Source of the DNA: a bacterium
GTDB lineage: Bacteria > Actinomycetota > Acidimicrobiia > Spongiisociales > ZC4RG35
Reading direction: 5' to 3'
Assembly (NCBI GenBank): GCA_024638655.1
Contig: JAHEJW010000003.1
Location: forward strand, 52,901 to 116,900
Length of the DNA stretch: 64,000 bases
Shown: piece after piece, positions 36,493 through 45,037 of the stretch
Layout of the letters: each line of letters starts with the position of its first letter
Numbering within the stretch: position 1 is the first letter of the stretch
Notes under the pieces: generated by a model
What the model was told of the DNA's origin: nothing
The model's input: the letters and a program-made list of their open reading frames with translations, nothing else
The model's database searches: none
Program-made: the position numbers and the translations under genes

Positions 36493-36537
36493 TCTGTGAA
36501 GATCTGTGGCGGAGCCCTCGCCGAAGACCTTCACAGA
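36493..36537. terminator. Hairpin between convergent genes
   Basis: TCTGTGAAG (36493-36501) pairs perfectly with CTTCACAGA (36529-36537). The loop holds a smaller GGCG/CGCC stem. It sits between the small Cys protein and the convergent GerMN gene and could end both transcripts. No T-run follows. Confidence 0.5.
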
Positions 36538-36550
36538 ACGGGTGGCGTGA

Positions 36551-37654
36551 CTATTGCCTGGGGATCAAATTCCAGACCGCCCGCTCGGCGAAGGGGATGT
36601 ACACCACGTCCGACAACGATCCGTCTTCGGCGGAGTTCCAGAAGACACGGACGAGGGAGCCGGGTTCGAGCGCCGGAGTGTCCAGGGCGAAGGAGTACTC
36701 ACCCCAGCATCCCGTGCCACAGGTGGCGGTGGTGAAGTCCTGATATAGCACCGCTCCGTCGGCATCCACGATCTCGAGTGAGACGGTTGCTTCGAAGACG
36801 TTGGCGACCCCGGTCACCGTCGGAAGGCCGTCTCCGACATAGATCGGCTCCGTGACGAGGACCGAGTTCAGTGAGTCTCGGAAAGTCTCTCTGGTGACAC
36901 CTCCTGTCAGGTCCAAGCCATCGCTACCGAAGTCGGTCACATCCTGTCCGTCGATCAAGAAACGCACGCTTTCGATATCAGACATGTAGGTGACTGTGTA
37001 GACGATCTGGTTGAGCATGGTGATGTCCGCCAGCAGCCCGCCTGCACCACGGCGAAACGCTTCGTTGACCTCTATGACGATCGCCGAACCGTCCCACCCG
37101 AGACCGAGGAACTCGACCTCCGATGGGATGGCGTTGTAATAGCCGGGAGTGGGGAGCTCCAGATCATCTCTCATCAGCAGCTGCAGCGGAACTAGTTGCT
37201 GCACCGTGTTCTCCGGAGCCTCTATCTCCGTCCAGAACGCAACCAAGGCAGGATTGCCGGTGAAGCTGTTCTCCGGGTCCTGGACGAGGAATACGCTCGT
37301 CGTGAACGTCGCCAAAGCGGTCGGCTCAGTGGTCTGAGTGGGTTCGGTGCTGTCGGTCCCCGGCTGGGTCGTACCCGGCGCCTGGGTGGTTGCGGGGGCA
37401 TCCGTTGTTCCAGGTGCGGGCGGTGCGGTAGTCGCCACCGGGTCGGATCCGTTCGAGTTCAGCAGGACGAGGGGGATCGCCGCTCCGACCAACACGAGGA
37501 GTGCGGCTCCGACGAAGGCAAGGGCCGGCCGGGGACGGGATTGTGGTGTCTGTGTGCTCAAGGTGATCTGTTCCTCCGGGAATGGCGGTGGCTCTGGGGC
37601 CATGGCCACCAAGCGATTGGCTAGTTCTTTGAGTCTTTGGTCGTCGCGGCTCAT
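36551..37654 (-). CDS. Membrane-anchored GerMN/Gmad2-domain protein, probable ECF sigma partner
   Basis: A 367-residue protein. A cytosolic N-terminus (SRDDQRLKELANRLVAMAPEP) precedes one membrane helix at about 44-65. A Thr/Pro/Ala-rich linker (~72-113) follows, and then a GerMN-like domain (~115-255) and an immunoglobulin-like Gmad2 domain to the C-terminus (FEATVSLEIVDADG, WGEYSFALDTP). GerMN and Gmad2 are extracytoplasmic domains first named in spore germination proteins but common in non-sporing Actinomycetota. The ATG overlaps the TGA of the sigma gene by 4 bp, so sensing and sigma control are probably coupled. This role is inferred. Confidence 0.78.
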   Translation of the reverse strand: MSRDDQRLKELANRLVAMAPEPPPFPEEQITLSTQTPQSRPRPALAFVGAALLVLVGAAIPLVLLNSNGSDPVATTAPPAPGTTDAPATTQAPGTTQPGTDSTEPTQTTEPTALATFTTSVFLVQDPENSFTGNPALVAFWTEIEAPENTVQQLVPLQLLMRDDLELPTPGYYNAIPSEVEFLGLGWDGSAIVIEVNEAFRRGAGGLLADITMLNQIVYTVTYMSDIESVRFLIDGQDVTDFGSDGLDLTGGVTRETFRDSLNSVLVTEPIYVGDGLPTVTGVANVFEATVSLEIVDADGAVLYQDFTTATCGTGCWGEYSFALDTPALEPGSLVRVFWNSAEDGSLSDVVYIPFAERAVWNLIPRQ

Positions 37655-38121
37655 GACAACCATCCCTTCAGTTGCTTGCGGGCCCTCGCCAGATGACGTT
37701 TGACGGCGCCGGTGGTCACTCCCATCCGGTCGGCAACGGCTTCGACTGGCAGGTCGGCCCAATACGTCAGGACGACCGCCGCGCGCTGTCGCACCGAGAG
37801 GCGCTCGACCGCGGCCAGCACATCCACGTCGACTTCGATAGGCGGGGTGACATCACGATCCGCGGTCCTCATTTCCCGGAGCCTTCGAGAGAGGGTGCTT
37901 CGGTGATGATCGTTCGCCACGGACAGAACCGTTCGATATAGATAGGCACGGCGGTTCGAAACCTTCGGCCAGTTCTTCGAATCGAACGCCCTGAGACATG
38001 CGTCGGTCACCACATCGGCCGCGTCCGCCGGACCGACCAGTGCCGTCGCATACCGGGTTAGTTCCTCCGCATAGGAGCGATAGGCCTGTTCGTTGTCCAT
38101 CACACTTGTGACGGTGATCAT
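37651..38121 (-). CDS. ECF-type RNA polymerase sigma factor
   Basis: A ~156-residue sigma factor. Region 2 (YRSYAEELTRYATALVGPADAADVVTDACLRAF) and region 4 (LSVRQRAAVVLTYWADLPVEAVADRMG, with recognition helix TGAVKRHLARARKQL) are present. The SigE-like layout is common in Actinomycetota. The start is uncertain among 38136, 38121 and 38100. I used ATG 38121. It is translationally coupled to the downstream GerMN gene. Confidence 0.87.
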   Translation of the reverse strand: MITVTSVMDNEQAYRSYAEELTRYATALVGPADAADVVTDACLRAFDSKNWPKVSNRRAYLYRTVLSVANDHHRSTLSRRLREMRTADRDVTPPIEVDVDVLAAVERLSVRQRAAVVLTYWADLPVEAVADRMGVTTGAVKRHLARARKQLKGWLS

Positions 38122-38243
38122 GCCCCTAAGACGCAACAGATCGGTGGATTGGGTGACACGCTGTCACGAATGTGGGCCACCCCGGAATCGGGCCACCTCT
38201 GTCCTGGGTGGCAACAGACGTGACCTATCGGATCGCTCGGGAC

Positions 38244-39176
38244 TCAACCGATTTCGATCGCAAATAGCTCGCCGCTGTTCTCGACACCAGCCGCTTGCAT
38301 GGAACCGCCGGGTAGATACAGGCTGCCGTCGTGAGCCGCCAGGGGGTTGCCATGCAATCCGATCGGCAATGGCTCGAATTCCATCCATGAACCTACGGAG
38401 GGATCGAAGCGTTCGGTCGATTCCAACGCTTCGTCGGGGTCGAAGACTTCGCCCCCGACCACATAGATGAGGTCGCCTGCGACTACCGCACCGAACCCGG
38501 ATCGTCGTTGGCCGAGTGTGGGCCCTGGGCGCCAACTACTCGTTACAGGGTCGAATATCTCGACGCTGTCATGGACCAGACCGGGCTGACGGCCCCCTAT
38601 CGCCCAGATCTCCCCCGCGAAGACGACGGCTGCGAGGTGCTCACGAAATGTGGACGGTGCGGGCAGGATCTCCCACGAATCATCGGTTGGGTCGTAGGCC
38701 TGCAGTCCGCCCCCGGGCGCCCCTCCCACTACGAATAGACGGCCATCCAGGACAACTGCCGCACCGGCTCCCACAGCCTGAGCAAGGGGCGCACGGTCGA
38801 TCCACGAGCCACCGACCAACTCCCACATTCGATCCGTAGCTGTGAAACCCGGCTCCGAGAAGCCGCCGACCGCAAACAGTCGTCCTTCCAAGACTGCGGC
38901 CATGTTGTGATGCCTCGGCTGCGGCAGGTCCGGAAGCCTGGCCCATGAGTCGCCCGCCGGGTCGTATGTCTCGACGGTTGGAGTGACACCGAACCGTCCC
39001 GGCGCCGACTCGATGAGCCCCCCTAGCACCACGATCTGATCATCGAGGATGACGGCCGGGTGCTCGCTCCGCGCCACCTTCATGGGAGCTCTCCCGGTCC
39101 ACGCCGAATCCATCTCCTCCCCTTGAGCGCATGCAAAGAGAAGTAGGGAGAGCACCAGTGCACCAGCACGAATCAT
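38244..39176 (-). CDS. Kelch-repeat lipoprotein
   Basis: A 310-residue exported protein with a short signal ending in LLLFAC, a lipobox. About six Kelch repeats follow, each with a GG doublet and a trailing Trp, such as LFAVGG, IWAIGG and IYVVGG, forming a beta-propeller. No catalytic residues are visible. The usual role is binding proteins or glycans at the cell surface. It is divergent from the glycoside hydrolase-like gene by 55 bp. Confidence 0.82.
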   Translation of the reverse strand: MIRAGALVLSLLLFACAQGEEMDSAWTGRAPMKVARSEHPAVILDDQIVVLGGLIESAPGRFGVTPTVETYDPAGDSWARLPDLPQPRHHNMAAVLEGRLFAVGGFSEPGFTATDRMWELVGGSWIDRAPLAQAVGAGAAVVLDGRLFVVGGAPGGGLQAYDPTDDSWEILPAPSTFREHLAAVVFAGEIWAIGGRQPGLVHDSVEIFDPVTSSWRPGPTLGQRRSGFGAVVAGDLIYVVGGEVFDPDEALESTERFDPSVGSWMEFEPLPIGLHGNPLAAHDGSLYLPGGSMQAAGVENSGELFAIEIG

Positions 39177-39231
39177 CACGCCATCTTGACAGCCCTCGGC
39201 ATTTTCCGACCTTGCAGACGATCATGGAGGT

Positions 39232-40485
39232 GTGTCACCCCCTACCCATGAGGCCCGGGAGAGGTCCATCGAGTTGCTCCATAGGGCATCCTCGCCGCGC
39301 GGATATCTGGCATCACCCGAATTCGACCACTATGCGCAGATGTGGTCCCGGGACGGAGCCATCTCCTCTTTGGGTGCATTGGCCTCGGGGGAGACAGAAC
39401 TGATCTCCGGAGCGATCAGGACTCTGGAGTCGATGTCGGCTACGGCGACGCCATTGGGGCAAATCGCGGCAGTCATCCACCTCGATGGTGGTTCTTGGGA
39501 CTGGGGAGAAGGCGGAGTCGTCGATGCCACCGCCTGGTACGTGATCCTTGCAGGCGCAGTGCTCACGACGACCGGCGACACCACTATCGCCCGAAACCAC
39601 TGGGGACCGGTCTCCAAGGCAATGGACTGGCTACGACACCAGGATGTGACAGGGTCCGGCCTCGTCTCGGTGGCACCGTCCACTGATTGGATGGACTCGT
39701 CGCTGGTCAGATCGGGCAGAACGCTCAATCTGAACGCCCTTTACCACTGGGCGGGGGTCGCGTCGGCCAAGGTTGCTCGAGCGGTCGGGGCGGAGCCGCC
39801 ATTGGACCCGATGGATCTCTCTTGGCGAATCAACACGCTCTTCTGGCCCTCCGCTGACCAGGGGCCAGAAGTCTTGATGACGGGTCTGGCACGGACTCCG
39901 GAGAAGTTCCCCCACTCGGCGACGGTCAGGGCCCACGACGAGGCAGCCGGTCGCGGCAGAGCTCACTATCTCTCCCATGTGATCCACGCCCACTACGACG
40001 AGCACTGCGACGTCCTAGCCAACACCATCCTCATCTGCACCGACGTCACGGACGCGGCCAGGGCTGGGGCGATTCTCGATCACCTGACAGCGCGAAGCGT
40101 TGACAAGCCCTACCCCACGCGGGTCTGGACCAAGCCGGTAGACACGACAGGAACAACATCGATGTTCCTCCCGGGTGTCGAGAGCCAGCTGGACCCTAGG
40201 TGGAGAAACCTGCCCCATGCCTATCACAATGGCGGCGCGTGGCCCTATGTCGGTGGGTTCCGTGCCACGTCGCTGGCCCTCGCGGGAAGAGTCGAGGCGG
40301 CCAAAGGCTTGCTCGATCACCTGGCAGACGCCAATCGGGTCGACTCCTGGGGCTTCCACGAGTGGTTCCACGGCGAGACGGGAGAGGCTGGTGGCGCCCG
40401 GTCGCAGACATGGAATGCGGGCGCGTATCTGCTCGCGGACCGGGCTATCAGGGACCCCGAATCGGTAGCAGGGCTGTTCCGCTGA
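39232..40485 (+). CDS. (alpha/alpha)6-barrel glycoside hydrolase (GH100/GH63/GH15-like)
   Basis: A 417-residue protein with hallmarks of alpha-toroid glycosidases. MWSRDGAISS matches the RDG substrate loop. PSTDWMDS gives a candidate catalytic Asp. YHNGGAWPYVGG and SQTWNAGAYLLA match the C-terminal blocks of GH100 invertases and related GH63/GH15 enzymes. There is no signal peptide, so it acts inside the cell. Possible substrates include sucrose, glucosylglycerate or other alpha-glucosides. The GTG start is poorly separated from a GGAGG. Confidence 0.7.
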   Translation: MSPPTHEARERSIELLHRASSPRGYLASPEFDHYAQMWSRDGAISSLGALASGETELISGAIRTLESMSATATPLGQIAAVIHLDGGSWDWGEGGVVDATAWYVILAGAVLTTTGDTTIARNHWGPVSKAMDWLRHQDVTGSGLVSVAPSTDWMDSSLVRSGRTLNLNALYHWAGVASAKVARAVGAEPPLDPMDLSWRINTLFWPSADQGPEVLMTGLARTPEKFPHSATVRAHDEAAGRGRAHYLSHVIHAHYDEHCDVLANTILICTDVTDAARAGAILDHLTARSVDKPYPTRVWTKPVDTTGTTSMFLPGVESQLDPRWRNLPHAYHNGGAWPYVGGFRATSLALAGRVEAAKGLLDHLADANRVDSWGFHEWFHGETGEAGGARSQTWNAGAYLLADRAIRDPESVAGLFR

Positions 40486-40575
40486 CTTGCGTAACAAGAA
40501 CTGCCATCCACCGAGCCGCCGCCCATTCCCGGTCTTGGAGTGAGCAATACCCCCTCGATCTGCCAGAGTTGGGAT

Positions 40576-41010
40576 GTGATTACGGTCGGAATGGCAGTGG
40601 AGCTTGATCGGGCAGGGCTCGATTGGATGCCGCGTGAGGGTGACAAGTTCGTCATCCCGGGGCGCAATCTCGACGGTCTCGTCTTCACGGTCAGCGAGAT
40701 GACCATCGAGGTTCGGCCGGTGGTAGGTGGTACTCGCATCGCCTTCAACGGCGCCGTTGAGTGGGCCCTTGACTCCATTATGCAGTCCGAGGTCGTCTGG
40801 ATGCCATCCGAGTCACAGCTGCGTGATCGGCTTGGCGCCACCTTCCGACAACTCCGCTCTGCGGACGGCGACTATGTGTGCGTAGCCGACTTTGGCGGGG
40901 GCGAGGTCGAATTCATCACCTCCAGCCCCTCAGACGCTTACGCGCAAGCCCTGCTCCACCTGATCACCAATCCAGAGCTTCGGCTCAAGGCGATAGTCGA
41001 AGGCGACTGA
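40576..41010 (+). CDS. Conserved actinobacterial protein, often misnamed CpaE-like
   Basis: A ~144-residue soluble protein beginning from a GTG, with DWMPREGDKFVIPGRNLDG and FNGAVEWALDSI. Very similar small proteins are widespread in Actinomycetota and are sometimes labelled pilus assembly protein CpaE, but no ATPase motif is present here. An ATG at 40591 is an alternative start. Function unknown. Confidence 0.6.
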   Translation: MITVGMAVELDRAGLDWMPREGDKFVIPGRNLDGLVFTVSEMTIEVRPVVGGTRIAFNGAVEWALDSIMQSEVVWMPSESQLRDRLGATFRQLRSADGDYVCVADFGGGEVEFITSSPSDAYAQALLHLITNPELRLKAIVEGD

Positions 41011-41014
41011 CACC

Positions 41015-42040
41015 TCACGCCCCTTGGACTAAAGGAGCGACCTTGCTTCCAAGGAGTTCGATACTGCGCATCACCTTGTCGTGCGGGAGTGTTCCGACAC
41101 TGATGTGAAGCTCGAAACGCTTGACTCCCAAAACGTCTCGCCACCGGAGGATCTTCCCGGCCACAGTCTCGGGGTCGCCGACGACGAGAGATCCGTCGGG
41201 AGTTCGCATCACGTCGTACTGCTGTCGCGTCATGGGGCCCCATCCTCGCTCTCGGCCGATGGTTGACATCGCTACTGCATAGGGGTTGTAGAACTCTTCA
41301 GCCGCCTGCTCGTCAGTGTCGGCTACGTAGCCGTGGCCATGCACAGATAGGGGCACTTCCTCAGGGTCGTATCCGCTCTCGACGAGCGTCCGTCGGTGGA
41401 GGTCGGCGAACACCTTGAAGCGGTCAGGGCTGCCTCCGATGATCGCCAGGGCGACCTCCAGGCCACGCTCGGCTGCTCGAACTATCGAGGCCGGCGTGCC
41501 TCCAACGGCCACCCGAACCGGTAGCGGTCGACGCTCCGCCCGCGGGTAGATGCCCTGACCCTTGATCGGGGGTCGGAACTCGCCCGACCAGTTGACCTTC
41601 TCGTTGTCTCTTATCTGAAGCAAGAGATCGAGCTTCTCGGCGAACAACCCATCGTAGTTCTCGAGGGCATAGCCGAATAGCGGAAAGGACTCGATGAACG
41701 ACCCGCGTCCGACCAGGAGCTCAGCCCGGCCTTTCGACACCGCATCGAGCGTCGAGTACTGCTGGTAGACACGCACCGGATCATCCGTGCTCAGAATCGA
41801 AACAGCGGGAAAGAGGCGTATTCGCTCCGTTTGCCCGGCTGCTGCGGCGAGCGCGACTACAGGCGCCGAAGACGCAAAGTCGGGGCGATGATGCTCGCCC
41901 AGCCCATACACGTCGAGACCGACCTCTTCGGCTCGTACGATCTCATCGACCACCTGCCGCAAACGCTCCGCGTGCGAGACCGTCTCGCCCGTCATCGGGT
42001 CCGGATAGGACTCGGCGAAGCTGGTGATTCCCAATTCCAT
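41015..42040 (-). CDS. LLM-class flavin-dependent oxidoreductase
   Basis: A 341-residue luciferase-like barrel. It opens MELGITSFAESYPD and has GLGEHHRPDFASSAPVV, a segment characteristic of FMN-linked alkanal-monooxygenase-type members, and GRAELLVGRGSF. The EHH motif makes flavin use more likely than F420. Substrate unknown. It is convergent with the preceding gene, with 4 bp between stops. Confidence 0.83.
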   Translation of the reverse strand: MELGITSFAESYPDPMTGETVSHAERLRQVVDEIVRAEEVGLDVYGLGEHHRPDFASSAPVVALAAAAGQTERIRLFPAVSILSTDDPVRVYQQYSTLDAVSKGRAELLVGRGSFIESFPLFGYALENYDGLFAEKLDLLLQIRDNEKVNWSGEFRPPIKGQGIYPRAERRPLPVRVAVGGTPASIVRAAERGLEVALAIIGGSPDRFKVFADLHRRTLVESGYDPEEVPLSVHGHGYVADTDEQAAEEFYNPYAVAMSTIGRERGWGPMTRQQYDVMRTPDGSLVVGDPETVAGKILRWRDVLGVKRFELHISVGTLPHDKVMRSIELLGSKVAPLVQGA

Positions 42041-42081
42041 CGGTTTCTCTCTTTCCCGAGGCTTCGGCCAGAAACGAGTGC

Positions 42082-43095
42082 TCAGACCGTCTGGCGCTCC
42101 CGGTGCTCGACTCTTCCGTCGGCGTGGATAGCGAATCGACCCTCAGAACGTGGGTGAACCGGGTCCGCACGATCCCAAGGCCAGCCACCGAACTGAGTCC
42201 GGCGATAGTCGATGACGGCCTGCTGCAATTCCTCCGCAGAGTTCATCACGAAGGGCCCGAGTTGGAATACAGGCGCTTCGATGGGCCTGCCCTGAAGCAA
42301 CAAGAACTCTGCGGGCTCGCCTCGATTGTCGAGGGCCACCGGTCTGGAAGGGTCGAGCTTCATACCGACATTCGCCTCGGCGCCCACATCAGCTACCACC
42401 ACATCGTCCCCCAAGAAACAGTGAAGCATCCGGTTCGCCCCTGTAGCGGCGGTGGGCAACTCCCAGCTCGCGCCCGAATCCAATCGGATCAGCCAAATGG
42501 CGAAAGAAGTGTCGGACCTGGAGGCCCACGAGTCGGGAGGTGGAGTGGGGGGACGTCTCGATTCGAGCTCTCCGGCGACAACCTCGACCGAAACCCCCGG
42601 GGCCGGTGTGACGGTGGGGATGTCCTCATCCCAGAGCATCCCGAAATGGGCCGGGACCATCTTCGACTCCGGTGGCAGGTTGAGCCAGATCTGAAAGAGC
42701 TCCAGGGGATTGGGCTCGTCGGTTTCGAGCAGCGGGAACATCTCGGCATGCATGATCCCGCTCCCGGTGGTGAGCCACTGAACGTCGCCCTCTCCGTAGC
42801 GCGCCGTCGCCCCAAGAGAGTCCGAGTGATCGACGTAACCCCGCCTGACCACCGTGACAGTTTCGAAACCGCGATGGGGGTGCTGGGGGAAACCGGGAAC
42901 GGCCATCCCGTGGTACATGCTCCAACCATCCCGGTAGGAGAAGTCGGCCCCTAGGTTCCGTCCGATCAGCGGGTCGGTGGGACCCAGGTGCTCGTTGCCC
43001 GTCGGGTAGTGGTCGACGTGGTGGACGGTGAAGATAAAGGGGTCGACACCCTCCCAGGGGAATCCCAGCTCGACTACATCCAGTATGGCGCTCAT
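42082..43095 (-). CDS. Pirin family protein
   Basis: A 337-residue bicupin. The N-terminal cupin has the pirin signature FPQHPHRGFETVTVV and later GDVQWLTTGSGIMHAEM, which supply the His/His/His/Glu metal site. The C-terminal cupin ends with FVMNSAEELQQAVIDY, the usual pirin tail. Bacterial pirins include quercetinase-like dioxygenases and regulators. The role here is not known. It lies 41 bp upstream of, and co-oriented with, the LLM oxidoreductase gene. Confidence 0.88.
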   Translation of the reverse strand: MSAILDVVELGFPWEGVDPFIFTVHHVDHYPTGNEHLGPTDPLIGRNLGADFSYRDGWSMYHGMAVPGFPQHPHRGFETVTVVRRGYVDHSDSLGATARYGEGDVQWLTTGSGIMHAEMFPLLETDEPNPLELFQIWLNLPPESKMVPAHFGMLWDEDIPTVTPAPGVSVEVVAGELESRRPPTPPPDSWASRSDTSFAIWLIRLDSGASWELPTAATGANRMLHCFLGDDVVVADVGAEANVGMKLDPSRPVALDNRGEPAEFLLLQGRPIEAPVFQLGPFVMNSAEELQQAVIDYRRTQFGGWPWDRADPVHPRSEGRFAIHADGRVEHRERQTV

Positions 43096-43235
43096 TGTCA
43101 CTTTCGGGTCGGCGTTGCTCAATGGGAATCGTATCGGCAGGGCCCTTATTCCAAGTCTGCTGTGTGCGTGCTCGTGCGTGGGAAGCGTTTCGGATGAGCG
43201 ACAGCCCAGGGTCTGGTGGGCCCTAGATTGGCTTC

Positions 43236-43775
43236 GTGGGGACGAGGTACCACTTCATCACTTGGATCGAGCTCGCCGCTGGGCCAAGGCCCATATGGGA
43301 AACCCTGGCCAGATCGGAGGACTGGGTCGAGTGGTGGCGCTGGTTGAAAGAAGCCGAGGTGCTCGATCAGGGTGACGCCGCAGGCACCGGGCACTTGGTT
43401 CGGCATCAGGTCTCCTCGCCACTTAGATATCGGCTCACATATGTGGGAAGAGTCACCGTTGCTGAAGAGCCCGTGATGAGCCGGTTCCAGGCGGAGGGAG
43501 ACCTCGAGGGGATCGGCCAGTTCGCACTAGAAGAGACTGAACGCGATTCCACTCTCATCACGTTCCATTGGCTCGTCGAGACACCCAAGATCTGGATGAA
43601 CGTGCTGGCCCCACTGGCCAGACCCCTGTTCGTGTGGAATCACCACCGTCTGATGGATGACTTCGCTCGCGACCTGGCGAACGCGATGTCGGCAGAGCTG
43701 ATCGGAGTCCGGAATGAGAGTGTCGACCGGAGGGACGACCGGTTCAACCGGATCCCCCAGCTCGGGGATAGATAG
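43236..43775 (+). CDS. SRPBCC (START/polyketide cyclase-like) family protein
   Basis: A 179-residue protein with the helix-grip pattern of SRPBCC proteins: an N-terminal strand, an IWETLARSEDWVEWWRW segment, a curved sheet and a long C-terminal helix (RLMDDFARDLANAM). Such proteins bind hydrophobic ligands. It starts from GTG 43236, and its stop lies 13 bp from that of the convergent SDR gene. Confidence 0.72.
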   Translation: MGTRYHFITWIELAAGPRPIWETLARSEDWVEWWRWLKEAEVLDQGDAAGTGHLVRHQVSSPLRYRLTYVGRVTVAEEPVMSRFQAEGDLEGIGQFALEETERDSTLITFHWLVETPKIWMNVLAPLARPLFVWNHHRLMDDFARDLANAMSAELIGVRNESVDRRDDRFNRIPQLGDR

Positions 43776-43788
43776 CCGACCCAAGGAG

Positions 43789-44496
43789 TCAATCGCCCGA
43801 GGGGGAACCAGCCTGTTGGAACCGGTCTGATGGCACCTCGGACTGCCCGGACTCGATCGCATCGATGATCACTTCTGCAACCACACCGGGATCCAACCCC
43901 TCGCCAAAACGAGGTGGTCTCCCGTGGATCGCACGTGTGGCCAACCCGGTCTCGGTGTGGGGAGGTCGAGCATCGATGACCAGCAGGCCTTCTCGCTTCA
44001 ACTCGCGACCTAGCGCTTTGGTAGCCGCGCTCAAGCCTGTTTTCGCCGCGACGTAGGGGCTCATCCGCAACACAGGCTGCTCTGCGACCACCCCGGTGAT
44101 GTTCACGAAGAACCCGTTGTCCATCCGGCGTGCCGCTGCCGCCATCAGGTGCAGTGGACCGAGGAGATTCGTGGAAACCAAGTCGTCGATTACCTCCTCC
44201 GGGTACGAGTCGATCGGCCCAAAGGCCACCACACCGGTGGCGTTGATCACACCATCGATCCGGCCGAAGTGCTCCATTGCCACTTCGATAAGGCGCACAA
44301 CGGAGCCCGGTGATCTGATATCGAAACCGACCAGAATCGGGGATCCTGCGAGTCGTCCGGCCGTCTCTTCGAGTCTCGTCGAATCCCGTCCCGCGAGGAC
44401 GAGCCTTGCGCCCCTCTGATCGAGGAGACCGGCCATCTCGCCCCCCAGGGCGCCCGAGCCACCGGCGACTACGACCATTTTGCCCTTCAGATCCAT
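43789..44496 (-). CDS. Short-chain dehydrogenase/reductase
   Basis: A 235-residue classical SDR. GGSGALGG is the dinucleotide-binding Gly motif, INATG replaces the NAG strand, and SPYVAAKTG gives the YxxxK catalytic pair. The loop LAGRD after the second strand suggests NADP(H). GAGAGGCCAG precedes ATG 44496. The substrate is unknown. Confidence 0.88.
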   Translation of the reverse strand: MDLKGKMVVVAGGSGALGGEMAGLLDQRGARLVLAGRDSTRLEETAGRLAGSPILVGFDIRSPGSVVRLIEVAMEHFGRIDGVINATGVVAFGPIDSYPEEVIDDLVSTNLLGPLHLMAAAARRMDNGFFVNITGVVAEQPVLRMSPYVAAKTGLSAATKALGRELKREGLLVIDARPPHTETGLATRAIHGRPPRFGEGLDPGVVAEVIIDAIESGQSEVPSDRFQQAGSPSGD

Positions 44497-44609
44497 ATCT
44501 GGCCTCTCATCGCTGCATCTTCGGAGCGGTGGGCAACAACGGATCGCCCGCCCGGTCATCCGCATGTGTGGCTCGTTCCGTATTCGGGCTGAGAGATCAA
44601 AGGAGACAT

Positions 44610-44831
44610 GTGACTACTTCCACCACCGACAGGACGACCATGGACGTCGTACGAGGGCTCGGGCCATTTCATCGCACCAAGCTGGTGTTCTTGGCCGCAG
44701 CGTTTGCGTCGTTCCTCCTCTCCGTATCGCTGTGGTTCTTCGTGGACCGCGAAGTGGGGTTGTTCGTAGGGCTGTGGGTGCCGGCGATTCACTCACTCGG
44801 CGCACTCGTGCTGACGGGAGAGAAGCGATGA
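44610..44831 (+). CDS. Small two-helix membrane protein upstream of photolyase
   Basis: A 73-residue protein starting at a GTG five bases after AGGAG. Two hydrophobic helices (about residues 25-45 and 50-68) follow a polar Thr-rich N-terminus. It overlaps the next small gene by 4 bp. I do not recognise the family. Confidence 0.6.
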   Translation: MTTSTTDRTTMDVVRGLGPFHRTKLVFLAAAFASFLLSVSLWFFVDREVGLFVGLWVPAIHSLGALVLTGEKR

Positions 44832-45034
44832 GCGAAGTCGCAATATTCGGCTTTGGCTCTGTGATGTTCATCGCAACCACCTGGGCCACGATCGCCTTCG
44901 GGGTTAGACGCATGCACGAGCTGCAAGACGAGGAGTTGGAGCGCACCGGCCGAAGTGCTCGTCTCGAAGACAGCGGCTTGACCGAGCTACACATCGACGC
45001 TGAAGCGGAGGCGGGCGCAGAGAGCCAGCAGTAG
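44828..45034 (+). CDS. Small single-helix membrane protein with acidic tail
   Basis: A 68-residue protein with one N-terminal helix (VAIFGFGSVMFIATTWATIAFG) and a polar, acidic C-terminus. It starts in an ATGA overlap with the preceding small membrane protein and ends 3 bp before the photolyase start, so all three are probably one transcript. Function unknown. Confidence 0.58.
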   Translation: MSEVAIFGFGSVMFIATTWATIAFGVRRMHELQDEELERTGRSARLEDSGLTELHIDAEAEAGAESQQ

Positions 45035-45037
45035 GTC

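Noticed and set aside
40576..41010. CpaE pilus assembly function
   Set aside because: No P-loop or receiver domain is present and no pilus genes are near, so the common label is not supported.
42103..42954. 283-codon plus-strand frame opposite the pirin gene
   Set aside because: The pirin signature is on the other strand; this frame shows no known fold pattern.
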